This document shows, one piece after another, positions 8,849 through 17,040 of a DNA stretch of 64,000 nucleotides. Under the pieces are notes generated by a model, which was given only the letters and a program-made list of their open reading frames with translations, was not told the DNA's origin and did not search any database. Source of the stretch: JAURFX01 sp038125265 (GTDB lineage: Bacteria; Pseudomonadota; Gammaproteobacteria; Steroidobacterales; Rariloculaceae). Location: the NCBI GenBank assembly GCA_038125265.1, contig JAYPDM010000006.1, positions 1 through 64,000 on the forward strand, given 5' to 3'. Positions within the stretch are counted from its first letter, which is position 1; every line of letters starts with the position of its first letter. The position numbers were made by a program, and so were the translations under genes.

Positions 8849-10240
8849 ATGATTATTCTTCAAGCAATTATTGGCTTTCTTATTGCAATTGCAATTCTTG
8901 TGACTATTCATGAGTTTGGACATTATATTTTTGCAAGAAAATTAGGATTTAAAGTAGAGGGATTTTCTATAGGATTTGGTAGAAAAATTGCTGGCTTTAA
9001 AAGAGTCCTACCAGTACCTAATTCTGATAAAAAAGACACAATCGTTTATCAGTTCTCTATGATCCCCTTAGGTGGATACGTCAAGATTTTAGATGGCCAT
9101 TCTATAGACAAAGATCATCCTGACTATGAAAGATGCTTTCAGGCAAGACCAGCACTGCAAAGATTTTTAGTTCTATTTGCAGGGCCATTATTTAATTTTA
9201 TTTTTGCAGCAATCATCTTTTTATTTCTTGGACTTGGTGGAACCCAAAAGCTAGAGCCATGGATAGTTGATATTGAGGAGGGTAGCCTTGCAAGCGATGC
9301 CGGGATGCTTATTAATGAAAAAATTATAGGCGTTAATGATATAGCAATATTTGATAATGAAGATTTATTTTTATCTTTAATTGATGCCGCCGCCTTTTCC
9401 GACGAAATTTCAGTGCTCACCCAAAAAGAAGACGGCACAGAAAATGTTTTTGTCATTGATATTAGCACTTTGGGAAGATCGCTCACTGAGCCTGGTAATC
9501 TTTTGCCTCAATTAGGACTTCAGTTTGGACCGATCATTTCACCTGTCATTGGTGAGGTGATAGAGGGAGGACCCTCTTATCAGGCAAACCTGCAACCTGG
9601 CGATCTGATACTCAGAGCCAATAATGCTGAAATCATGAATTGGTCTCAATGGGTTAACATCGTTAGAAGGGCGACCAATGACTCGCTTGAAATTGTAATT
9701 GAAAGAGGTGGAGATCTTTTTACGACCTCAATTCAGCCAGAATTAGATTTTCAAAATGGTGTGCCGATCGGTCGAGTAGGCTTAGGAGTGGACCAGGATG
9801 CACTTGAGAGTGCTATCGAGCGATATACGTTCACTGAGCATAGGAATTTACAGGAAAGCATCCTCTACGGTATTTTTCGAACAGTCGATATGAGTGTGCT
9901 TACACTAAAAATGCTTGGGGGAATGTTGCTTGGTGATGTATCCACTAAGAATATTTCTGGACCCGTCTCTATTGCCAATTATGCTGGAAGTACCTTGAGT
10001 TTTGGCTTTACTGCTTTTCTAAACTTTCTAGCTGTCATTAGTATCAGCCTGGGTGTTCTGAACCTTCTGCCTATCCCTATGTTAGACGGAGGACAAATCA
10101 CGCAATTACTGATAGAAAAAGTAAGCGGAAAGCCGATATCTGATCAATGGGTAATCTTTAGCCAAAAAATTGGCATATTGTTGATTTTTATATTAATGTC
10201 TATCGCAATATTTAATGATTTAAACCTATTTTTATTATGA
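8849..10240 (+). CDS. rseP: Site-2 intramembrane zinc protease RseP
   Basis: RseP cleaves transmembrane anti-sigma factors (RseA/MucA in the sigma-E response) and remnant signal peptides within the inner membrane. The zinc motif HEFGH is at residues 21-25 in the first membrane helix. The third ligand is Asp413 in LPIPMLDGGQ. Two PDZ domains occupy the periplasmic middle (around GSLASDAGMLINEKIIGVND and GGPSYQANLQPGDLILRANN). Length is 463 aa against 450 in E. coli. It overlaps bamA by 4 bases. The sigma-E regulators it normally serves are not at their usual place beside sdhE/lepA in this window. Confidence 0.96.
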   Translation: MIILQAIIGFLIAIAILVTIHEFGHYIFARKLGFKVEGFSIGFGRKIAGFKRVLPVPNSDKKDTIVYQFSMIPLGGYVKILDGHSIDKDHPDYERCFQARPALQRFLVLFAGPLFNFIFAAIIFLFLGLGGTQKLEPWIVDIEEGSLASDAGMLINEKIIGVNDIAIFDNEDLFLSLIDAAAFSDEISVLTQKEDGTENVFVIDISTLGRSLTEPGNLLPQLGLQFGPIISPVIGEVIEGGPSYQANLQPGDLILRANNAEIMNWSQWVNIVRRATNDSLEIVIERGGDLFTTSIQPELDFQNGVPIGRVGLGVDQDALESAIERYTFTEHRNLQESILYGIFRTVDMSVLTLKMLGGMLLGDVSTKNISGPVSIANYAGSTLSFGFTAFLNFLAVISISLGVLNLLPIPMLDGGQITQLLIEKVSGKPISDQWVIFSQKIGILLIFILMSIAIFNDLNLFLL

Positions 10241-12600
10241 TTCGATCAATATATCTTGCGTTTATTGCTCTGATTCTAGCGGGTAATCTTTTTGCCCAAG
10301 AAAGCTGGAATGTGACAGGTATCAGAGTGGATGGAAATCAAAGAATTTCAACTGGAACTATACTTAACTACCTAACCCTTTCAGTGGGTGATGAGATCAA
10401 CCAGCAGGACATTCAGGAATCCATAAGATCATTATATGGGACAGGTTTTTTCAGAGATATCGAGATAAGAAGGCTCGAGGACTTGCTGATAATAAGCGTG
10501 CTTGAGAGACCCTCCATTGCAGAGTTTAGTATTGAGGGTAATGAGTTAATCTCGACCGAGGATTTACAGGGACCGCTTAATGATGCCGGCCTTGTTCAGG
10601 GTGAAATTTTCACCCAATCTACGCTCGATGAGATTGTCATGGCGCTAACAGATCAGTATTACTCGATGGGTCATTATGAGCTCAATATAGATTCTGATAT
10701 TCAAGAAAACCCAAACAATACCGTCGATGTGAATATCATTATGAATGAAGGAGAGAGGGCAAGAATTGCATCGATCACTATTTTTGGCAATGAATCCTTC
10801 TCCGATGAAGAGCTCAGAGATGAGTTTGAATTATCAACAGGAAGCTGGCTCTCTTTTTTCAGAAATGATGACAGGTATTCAGCCGAGGCTCTCGAGACAG
10901 ATATAGAGACACTCAGGTCATTTTATATGGACAGGGGGTACGCTAATTTTGAGCTTACTAACAACAGCGTTTCAATCTCAGAAGATAGCAGTGAAATATA
11001 TATCACTTTAAGTATCAGCGAAGGGGAGCAGTTTACTATCTCAAATGTTGCAATTGCAGGTAACTTTGATGAGGATAGGGATACTATTGAGAGTTTAATT
11101 TTTATTCAAAATGACGAGCAGTACTCACAGGGAAGGATCGCGGCTAATGAGGAGCTACTCCGTTCTTACTTTAATAATCTAGGTTTTGCATTTGCACAAG
11201 TAACAGGAATCCCAGAGATCAACGAGGAGGAAAATCTTGTAGATTTAACTTTTTTTATTGACCCGCAAGAGCGTATTTATGTCAGAAATATTATTTTTGA
11301 TGGTGTGACATCGGTTAATGATGATGTGCTCAGGCGCGAGATGAGACAGTTTGAGGGAGGATTTCTGTCAAATGCATTGGTAGATAGATCGCAAGTAAGA
11401 TTACAAAGACTCGCATTCCTCGAGAGCGTTGATTATGAAGTGGTTCCAGTTCCGGGCGTAAATGATCAGGTTGATGTGGTGTTTAATTTGACCGAGAGAA
11501 TTCCAGGACAGTTTGGAGGGGGCCTAGGATATTCTGGTCTCTATGGAGCAAGCCTTAACGGAAATCTAATCCACAGTAACTTTTTAGGAAGAGGAGAACG
11601 TGTAGCGATTAACTTAAGTTATGGAGAGTTTGCAAAAATGTATACCGTCTCTCATACCAACCCCTATGCAAATGACGATGGTGTAAGCAGATTAGTAAGT
11701 TTCTCCTTACGTGATTACAAGAGATTTACGACCGAGAGCTCAGATAGCTCACTGACCAGTGGAACGATTGGCTTGAGCTATACCGTTCCAATTTCAGAAG
11801 TTCAGAGTATTCGCTATGGGGTAAACCTTCAAAGATATTCTTTGGGTACTAGCCCTTGGAGCTCAGATCAGACAAGACAGTGGGTAGAGTCGCAGCCTTA
11901 TGTCGAGGACCAGGGGGATGGTTATTTGACAGCTGTCACTGATACGGCTGAGTTAGTTTTTGGCTGGGGCTATGACTCCAGAGACAGATTCTTATTTCCT
12001 ACTCGAGGCTCTCAACTCGGATTGGTCTTAAATTCGACTATCCCTGGTGGCGAGTCTGAATACTATGTGGGAACCTTGGATTTTAGTAATTACTTGCCAC
12101 TATTTGCAAATTTTACTCTGAAGACTGGTCTTAAATTCTATTACGGTGAAGGCTTTGGGGATACCGAGGGACCGCCAGTTTATAGAAACTTCTATGGTGG
12201 TGGCTCTAATTCTGTGAGAGGAATAAAGGATAACTGGATGGGGCCTATTGACTCAAGAGGGCGTCCATTTGGGGGAAATGTCCTATTTGCAACGCAGTTT
12301 GATCTTTATTTCCCACCTATTGAGGCGTTCCAAAACATGAGATTTGGTTTTTTCTATGATATAGGAAATATATTTACTACCGCCAATGTCGATTTTTTTG
12401 ATAAGTTAGGTGACCCAATCAATCACGACATAGATTATAATAATCTCAAACAATCTTTTGGCTTTGCTGCTGAGTGGTTAGCACCAATGGGGCTTTTGAA
12501 GTTTAGCTTTGGAAAGCTTTTAAATGCTCAGTCTGAAGATGATAGATTTTATGGAGACAGAACTGAAGAGTTTCAGTTTACAATGGGTAATGCTTTTTAA
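10237..12600 (+). CDS. bamA: Outer membrane protein assembly factor BamA
   Basis: BamA is the essential Omp85 barrel that folds outer-membrane beta-barrel proteins. A Sec signal peptide covers about residues 1-20 (cleavage after NLFA). About five POTRA repeats follow, for example WNVTGIRVDGNQRISTGTI and IFGNESFSDEELRDEF. The C-terminal barrel includes GFFYDIGNIF and a loop motif VRGIKDNWMGP that corresponds to the conserved VRGF/Y region of loop 6. The chain ends in Phe, the usual Bam recognition signal. Length is 787 aa (E. coli 810). It is followed 10 bases later by its periplasmic partner skp. Confidence 0.97.
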   Translation: MIRSIYLAFIALILAGNLFAQESWNVTGIRVDGNQRISTGTILNYLTLSVGDEINQQDIQESIRSLYGTGFFRDIEIRRLEDLLIISVLERPSIAEFSIEGNELISTEDLQGPLNDAGLVQGEIFTQSTLDEIVMALTDQYYSMGHYELNIDSDIQENPNNTVDVNIIMNEGERARIASITIFGNESFSDEELRDEFELSTGSWLSFFRNDDRYSAEALETDIETLRSFYMDRGYANFELTNNSVSISEDSSEIYITLSISEGEQFTISNVAIAGNFDEDRDTIESLIFIQNDEQYSQGRIAANEELLRSYFNNLGFAFAQVTGIPEINEEENLVDLTFFIDPQERIYVRNIIFDGVTSVNDDVLRREMRQFEGGFLSNALVDRSQVRLQRLAFLESVDYEVVPVPGVNDQVDVVFNLTERIPGQFGGGLGYSGLYGASLNGNLIHSNFLGRGERVAINLSYGEFAKMYTVSHTNPYANDDGVSRLVSFSLRDYKRFTTESSDSSLTSGTIGLSYTVPISEVQSIRYGVNLQRYSLGTSPWSSDQTRQWVESQPYVEDQGDGYLTAVTDTAELVFGWGYDSRDRFLFPTRGSQLGLVLNSTIPGGESEYYVGTLDFSNYLPLFANFTLKTGLKFYYGEGFGDTEGPPVYRNFYGGGSNSVRGIKDNWMGPIDSRGRPFGGNVLFATQFDLYFPPIEAFQNMRFGFFYDIGNIFTTANVDFFDKLGDPINHDIDYNNLKQSFGFAAEWLAPMGLLKFSFGKLLNAQSEDDRFYGDRTEEFQFTMGNAF

Positions 12601-12610
12601 GAGGAATATT

Positions 12611-13126
12611 ATGAAATTTATAAAATTTACGGGGATCCTTGTTGCATCTCTTTTTTATACAGTAACACACGCTCAAACATTGACGGTTGGTGTGGTGAAC
12701 GTTCAGCAACTCTTAGAGCAGGTGCCACAAGCGCAAGCAGCAACACTCTCACTTCAGAATGAGTTTGCTGAGCCACAAAGAGAACTGATCGCTATTCAAT
12801 CTGAACTGCAACAATTACAAGAGACCTATGATAGGGATGCGCCTGTCATGGGGCAGACCGAAAGAACCGCTCTGGAGCGTCAGCTACTTCAAGCCCAGAG
12901 GGACTTTGAGCGAGAGCAAGCAATCTTTCAAGAAGACCTAAACATCAGAAGAAACGAAGAGCTGAACGCTCTTCAGATATTAATTTTTCAGCAGATTCAA
13001 GCATTTGCCCAAAATCAAAATTATGATCTGATCGTTGCCGATGCACTTTACTACAGCAATGCGATTGACGTGACTGATGACATACTGATTGCAATGCAGG
13101 AATTATTTGCAGGATCTACTGATTAG
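12611..13126 (+). CDS. skp: Periplasmic chaperone Skp/OmpH
   Basis: Skp holds unfolded outer-membrane proteins on their way to the BAM complex. The ATG at 12611 with GAGG at 12601-12604 gives 171 residues. It starts with a clear signal peptide (residues 1-21, cleavage at THA|QTL), so I rejected the upstream in-frame extension into bamA. The mature part begins VGVVNVQQLLEQVPQAQA, typical of OmpH. A long Gln/Glu-rich coiled coil follows (about residues 45-120) that forms the tentacles. It sits between bamA and lpxD as in E. coli. Confidence 0.93.
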   Translation: MKFIKFTGILVASLFYTVTHAQTLTVGVVNVQQLLEQVPQAQAATLSLQNEFAEPQRELIAIQSELQQLQETYDRDAPVMGQTERTALERQLLQAQRDFEREQAIFQEDLNIRRNEELNALQILIFQQIQAFAQNQNYDLIVADALYYSNAIDVTDDILIAMQELFAGSTD

Positions 13127-13137
13127 TTTTCAGGCGT

Positions 13138-14127
13138 GTGCCAACCTCTCATAGCAAAACATTAAAAGAGTTAGCCGACCTTATTAAATGCGACTTTGAG
13201 GGTGATTCTTCCATGGCCCTCTCTAATGCCAGTAGCGTGACTAATGCGCAAAAGGACTCTATCGTATTTATATCTGAGGAAAAGTATTTAACACCTTTGG
13301 CTGAGAGCAATGCCGGTGCTGTTGTAGTCAGTCCAGACCTTGCAAAGAAGATAAGTCAATCGAAGATTATTTCTAAAAATCCCTACAGAGACTTTATAAA
13401 GCTTGTCGAGCTATTTAATAAAGATGAAGCTATTTTTTCTATTGCGAGTTCAGCTAGGATCCACCCAACCGCAAAAGTGGCTGATAATGTTCTTATTGGC
13501 AATCATGTGGTCATTGGGCAGGGCTCAACAATAAAGGCTGGATCGAAGGTGCATGCAAATTCTGTTATAGGTAAAAACGTATGCATTGATGAGAATGTGA
13601 CAATATCTTCGAATGTCACTATCTACTCAGACACACAAATTGGAGCAGAATCAAAAATATTGGCAGGATCTGTCATTGGTTCGCAGGGCTTTGGCTATCT
13701 CGAAGATGCAGAGGGATGGATTGAGATACCCCATATAGGTAAAGTTGTGATAGGGAAGCATGTCATGATTGGTGCTAATTGCACAATCGATAGAGGCACT
13801 CTTGATGATACCTTTATTGGGGATGGGGTGAAGCTGGATAATCTCATACACATCGCTCATAACGTAAAGCTGGGAAGGAATACTGCGATTGCAGCAACCA
13901 GTGCTATAGCGGGAAGCACAATGATTGGTGCAAACTGTAAAATCGCTGGAAGAGTTTCAATCATGGGCCACCTATCAATATGTGATGACGTTACTATCAC
14001 CAGCAACACTCTAGTTACGAAGTCCATAGATAAAAAAGGGACTTATTCAAGCGGGATTCCCGCAACAGAGGCAGGCCTATGGAGAAAAATGATTTCGCAA
14101 CTTAAGCTAAATGCTCGGAAAGACTAA
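13138..14127 (+). CDS. lpxD: UDP-3-O-acylglucosamine N-acyltransferase
   Basis: LpxD catalyses the third step of lipid A synthesis, N-acylating UDP-3-O-acyl-glucosamine from acyl-ACP. The N-terminal uridine-binding domain (LKELADLIKCDFEGDS) is followed by a left-handed beta-helix of hexapeptide repeats. The catalytic His lies in LIHIAHNVKLGRN. GSQGFGY, characteristic of LpxD, is present at about residue 180. Length is 329 aa (E. coli 341). The start is GTG at 13138, 11 bases after skp. The TAA stop shares its last base with the fabZ ATG. Confidence 0.96.
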   Translation: MPTSHSKTLKELADLIKCDFEGDSSMALSNASSVTNAQKDSIVFISEEKYLTPLAESNAGAVVVSPDLAKKISQSKIISKNPYRDFIKLVELFNKDEAIFSIASSARIHPTAKVADNVLIGNHVVIGQGSTIKAGSKVHANSVIGKNVCIDENVTISSNVTIYSDTQIGAESKILAGSVIGSQGFGYLEDAEGWIEIPHIGKVVIGKHVMIGANCTIDRGTLDDTFIGDGVKLDNLIHIAHNVKLGRNTAIAATSAIAGSTMIGANCKIAGRVSIMGHLSICDDVTITSNTLVTKSIDKKGTYSSGIPATEAGLWRKMISQLKLNARKD

Positions 14128-14573
14128 TGAAATATATTATCAATCAAGAGGAAATCAAAACTATCATTCCTCATAGAGATCCTTTTTTATTCTTAGACGG
14201 CATCACTCAACTCGAAGTTAATAAGTCAATAACCGCCCATAAAAAGCTTCATGAAAATGAAATTTTTTTGCAGGGGCATTTTCCTGAACTACCAGTAATG
14301 CCCGGAGTTCTAATTATAGAATCCATGGCTCAGGCTGCAGGCGTCCTAATCCATAAATCAAATGATGACCCCAGTAATAAATTTATTCTTTTTCTTACCA
14401 GCATTGAGGAATCAAAGTTTAGACGTCCCATTTATCCGGAAGCAGATATTATTTTTTACGCAGAAATCATCAAGGCAAAAAGAAATTTTTTTAAATTTAA
14501 CTGCACTGCTAAAGTTGATGATCAAATCATGGCTGAATCCATAATCACTCAGGCACCAGGCAAGCATCTATGA
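14127..14573 (+). CDS. fabZ: 3-hydroxyacyl-ACP dehydratase FabZ
   Basis: FabZ dehydrates beta-hydroxyacyl-ACP in the fatty acid elongation cycle and competes with LpxA for hydroxyacyl-ACP. It has a hot-dog fold with the catalytic motif GHFPELPVMPGVLIIESMAQ. By homology His51 and Glu65 are the active-site residues. IIPHRDPFLFLD at the N-terminus is also diagnostic. Length is 148 aa. It is translationally coupled to both lpxD (1-base overlap) and lpxA (4-base overlap), which keeps lipid A and phospholipid synthesis in one operon. Confidence 0.97.
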   Translation: MKYIINQEEIKTIIPHRDPFLFLDGITQLEVNKSITAHKKLHENEIFLQGHFPELPVMPGVLIIESMAQAAGVLIHKSNDDPSNKFILFLTSIEESKFRRPIYPEADIIFYAEIIKAKRNFFKFNCTAKVDDQIMAESIITQAPGKHL

Positions 14574-15340
14574 TACATACAACTGCAATAATTGGGAAAA
14601 ATACCAAGATACATGATTCTGTTGAGATAGGGCCTTACGCAATAATCGAGGATGATGTAACTATAGGCGAAGGCACATCGATTGGTGCTCATGCCTTTAT
14701 AGCTCAGTACACTAACCTAGGCAAAGAAAATCATATTCATCCCTTTGCGTCTGTAGGATCTTTACCTCAAGATAAAAAATTTAAAAACGAAAAAAGCGAA
14801 CTATTGATTGGTGACAATAATACTATTAGAGAGTTTGTTACTATAAATCGTGGCACAGCCGATGGTGGCGGAATCACAAAAATCGGAAACTTTAATTGGA
14901 TTATGGCTTATGTTCATATTGCCCATGACTGTTTAATTGGTAATGAAAATATTTTTGCTAATAAAGCAACACTTGCCGGCCATGTTGAGATTAATTCTAA
15001 AGTTATTCTTGGCGGTTCAGTGAATATTCATCAGTTTGTTAAAGTTGGATCTCATGCCTTCTTAGCAGCCAATTCATACATCAACATGGATATACTGCCT
15101 TTTACAATGGCCCAAGGCATTCCTGCATCTGCAAAGGGAATAAACTCTGAAGGGTTAAAAAGATTAAACTTCGATCAAGATGAGATTCGTTTAATTAAGA
15201 GTGCTTTTAAAATTATATTCAGACAAAAAAATACTCTCGAGGAAGCGCTAATTAAACTGAATACATTAAATCCTGAAAGTGAATCGATTCAATTATTGAT
15301 CAGCGCTATCAATGCCTCCTCACGAGGTATAACAAGATAG
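14570..15340 (+). CDS. lpxA: UDP-N-acetylglucosamine O-acyltransferase
   Basis: LpxA starts lipid A synthesis by transferring 3-hydroxyacyl from ACP to UDP-GlcNAc. The 256-residue protein is a left-handed beta-helix of hexapeptides (IHTTAIIGKNTKIHDSVEIG...). The catalytic His119 lies in YVHIAHDCLIGN, equivalent to E. coli His125. The FVTINRGTADGG segment contacts substrate in the family. A C-terminal helical domain follows. It overlaps fabZ by 4 bases and abuts lpxB with no intervening base. Confidence 0.97.
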   Translation: MIHTTAIIGKNTKIHDSVEIGPYAIIEDDVTIGEGTSIGAHAFIAQYTNLGKENHIHPFASVGSLPQDKKFKNEKSELLIGDNNTIREFVTINRGTADGGGITKIGNFNWIMAYVHIAHDCLIGNENIFANKATLAGHVEINSKVILGGSVNIHQFVKVGSHAFLAANSYINMDILPFTMAQGIPASAKGINSEGLKRLNFDQDEIRLIKSAFKIIFRQKNTLEEALIKLNTLNPESESIQLLISAINASSRGITR

Positions 15341-16477
15341 TTGCAAGAGGAGGATTACAATCCAAAGTTTGTAATTACTGCGGTAGAAGCATCTGCAGAT
15401 CTATTAGGTGCTGAACTTATAAAAACACTCAAAGAGCAATATCCACATGCCAAGTTTTATGGTGTTGGCGGTGAGAGAATGATAAATGAGGGCCTGCACC
15501 ATTGGCATCATCTTAATGAATTTTCAGTTATGGGCTTTACTGATGTACTAAAAAAATACTTTGTGTTAAAAAATAAAATTAGGTCGATTATCAGTAATAC
15601 TTTACAAATAAATCCAGATGTATACATTGGTATTGATAGCCCGGACCTCAACTTTAGAATTTATCATCATTTAAAAAAATCACATATAAAAACTGTTCAA
15701 TACGTCAGTCCACAGCTTTGGGCTTGGCGAAAATCAAGAATTCATTATGTTAAAAAGTATATCGATTTGGTGTTATGTTTATTTCCCTTTGAAGTCGATT
15801 TTTACACATCTCATAATGTGAAATCTTTATGCATAGGCCACCCCGCAGCGTCAAAATATAAAAACAAACATCAAGTCAAACATACAAATAATTCATCAAG
15901 TAGAACGATTACTGTCTTCCCAGGAAGTCGATCGCAAGAGATTAAACTTAATTTACCGTTTGCATGTGATGCCTTAAACCTTATCCAAAAAAAAATCGAC
16001 ATCAGAGTAATTTTTTTAGCTTACAGCGATAAAAACCTTAATCAAATTAGAGAACTTCTTAGTCAATTGTCTTTAGACTTTGAGCATGCATATCAAATTA
16101 ATAACGATTTTGATTCATTAAAAGATTCAGCTTTAAGTATTGCTACATCAGGGACGGTGACTTTAGAGCTTGCCTTGCTAGGAGAGCCGGCCATTGTAAT
16201 CTACAAGGTTAGTAAATTAAATTACTTCATCTATAAATTATTTGGCGTGACTCAATTGAAATTTTATGCGTTACCAAACATTCTTCTAAATAACGAGATT
16301 TATTGTGAGTATGTCGGCCATCATGACCAGACCAATGCCCTAGGAGAGAGATTAATGACTATGCTATTAAATGAAAATTACCATAAATTTAATAGTGCAA
16401 GAGAAGCATTGTATGAGATGCTAGATATTGATAGAGCTAGAATTATAAATGATGCTATTAAAGATATGATCGGATGA
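15341..16477 (+). CDS. lpxB: Lipid-A-disaccharide synthase
   Basis: LpxB joins lipid X to UDP-diacylglucosamine to form the lipid A disaccharide at the inner-membrane surface (GT19 family). Diagnostic parts are ITAVEASADLLGAELI near the N-terminus, the substrate region YIGIDSPDLNFRI, YVSPQLWAWRKSRI, the donor-site FPGSRSQEIK and ATSGTVTLELALLGEPAIVIYK. Length is 378 aa (E. coli 382). The start is TTG at 15341, directly after the lpxA TAG, and no in-frame ATG precedes the core fold. It overlaps rnhB by 4 bases. Confidence 0.96.
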   Translation: MQEEDYNPKFVITAVEASADLLGAELIKTLKEQYPHAKFYGVGGERMINEGLHHWHHLNEFSVMGFTDVLKKYFVLKNKIRSIISNTLQINPDVYIGIDSPDLNFRIYHHLKKSHIKTVQYVSPQLWAWRKSRIHYVKKYIDLVLCLFPFEVDFYTSHNVKSLCIGHPAASKYKNKHQVKHTNNSSSRTITVFPGSRSQEIKLNLPFACDALNLIQKKIDIRVIFLAYSDKNLNQIRELLSQLSLDFEHAYQINNDFDSLKDSALSIATSGTVTLELALLGEPAIVIYKVSKLNYFIYKLFGVTQLKFYALPNILLNNEIYCEYVGHHDQTNALGERLMTMLLNENYHKFNSAREALYEMLDIDRARIINDAIKDMIG

Positions 16478-17040
16478 TCATCGTAGGTGTTGATGAGGTT
16501 GGGAGGGGAGCTTTATTTGGTCCGGTTGTTGCCTGTGCTTATGTTTGCAGACAAAATAAATTGGAAAATATCAAAGATTCTAAAAAATTAAGCCCCCAAA
16601 AAAGAGAGAGTATTGCCTCAAAGCTATCTTTAAATCCAGAGGGAATTGCTTATGGGCTATGTGATAATAAGGAGATAGACCACCATAATATTCATAATGC
16701 AACCCTACTAGCAATGACCAGAGCAGTTACAAAATTATCTGAAAATATACATTTTGATAAAATTATGATCGATGGACTTTTTTGTCCTGATTACATTAAG
16801 CAGCATTTTAGTTATGAGACAGTCGTAAAGGGTGATGAAAAAATTTATGAGATCATGTCTGCTTCTATATTAGCCAAGGTCTATAGAGATAACCTCATGC
16901 TCGATATGAGCAAAAAATTTCCCCAGTATGGACTTGATAGAAATAAGGGCTATGCCACGAAAGAGCATTTAAGACGTATTTTTGAAATAGGACCTACACG
17001 CTATCATCGTATGAGCTTTGCCCCGTTAAACAAACTATGA
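16474..17040 (+). CDS. rnhB: Ribonuclease HII
   Basis: RNase HII nicks RNA in DNA-RNA hybrids and removes single misincorporated ribonucleotides. Asp7 and Glu8 of the IVGVDEVGRGALFGPVVA motif are catalytic. Further conserved parts are KDSKKLSPQKRE, MIDGLFCP (third Asp) and SASILAKVYRDNLM (fourth acidic site). The length of 188 aa is normal. It sits between lpxB and dnaE with 4-base overlaps on both sides, the standard order. Confidence 0.97.
   Translation: MIIVGVDEVGRGALFGPVVACAYVCRQNKLENIKDSKKLSPQKRESIASKLSLNPEGIAYGLCDNKEIDHHNIHNATLLAMTRAVTKLSENIHFDKIMIDGLFCPDYIKQHFSYETVVKGDEKIYEIMSASILAKVYRDNLMLDMSKKFPQYGLDRNKGYATKEHLRRIFEIGPTRYHRMSFAPLNKL

Noticed and set aside
12524..12610. Longer skp reading frame starting inside bamA
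   Set aside because: It would bury the clear signal peptide. The ATG at 12611 has its own Shine-Dalgarno.
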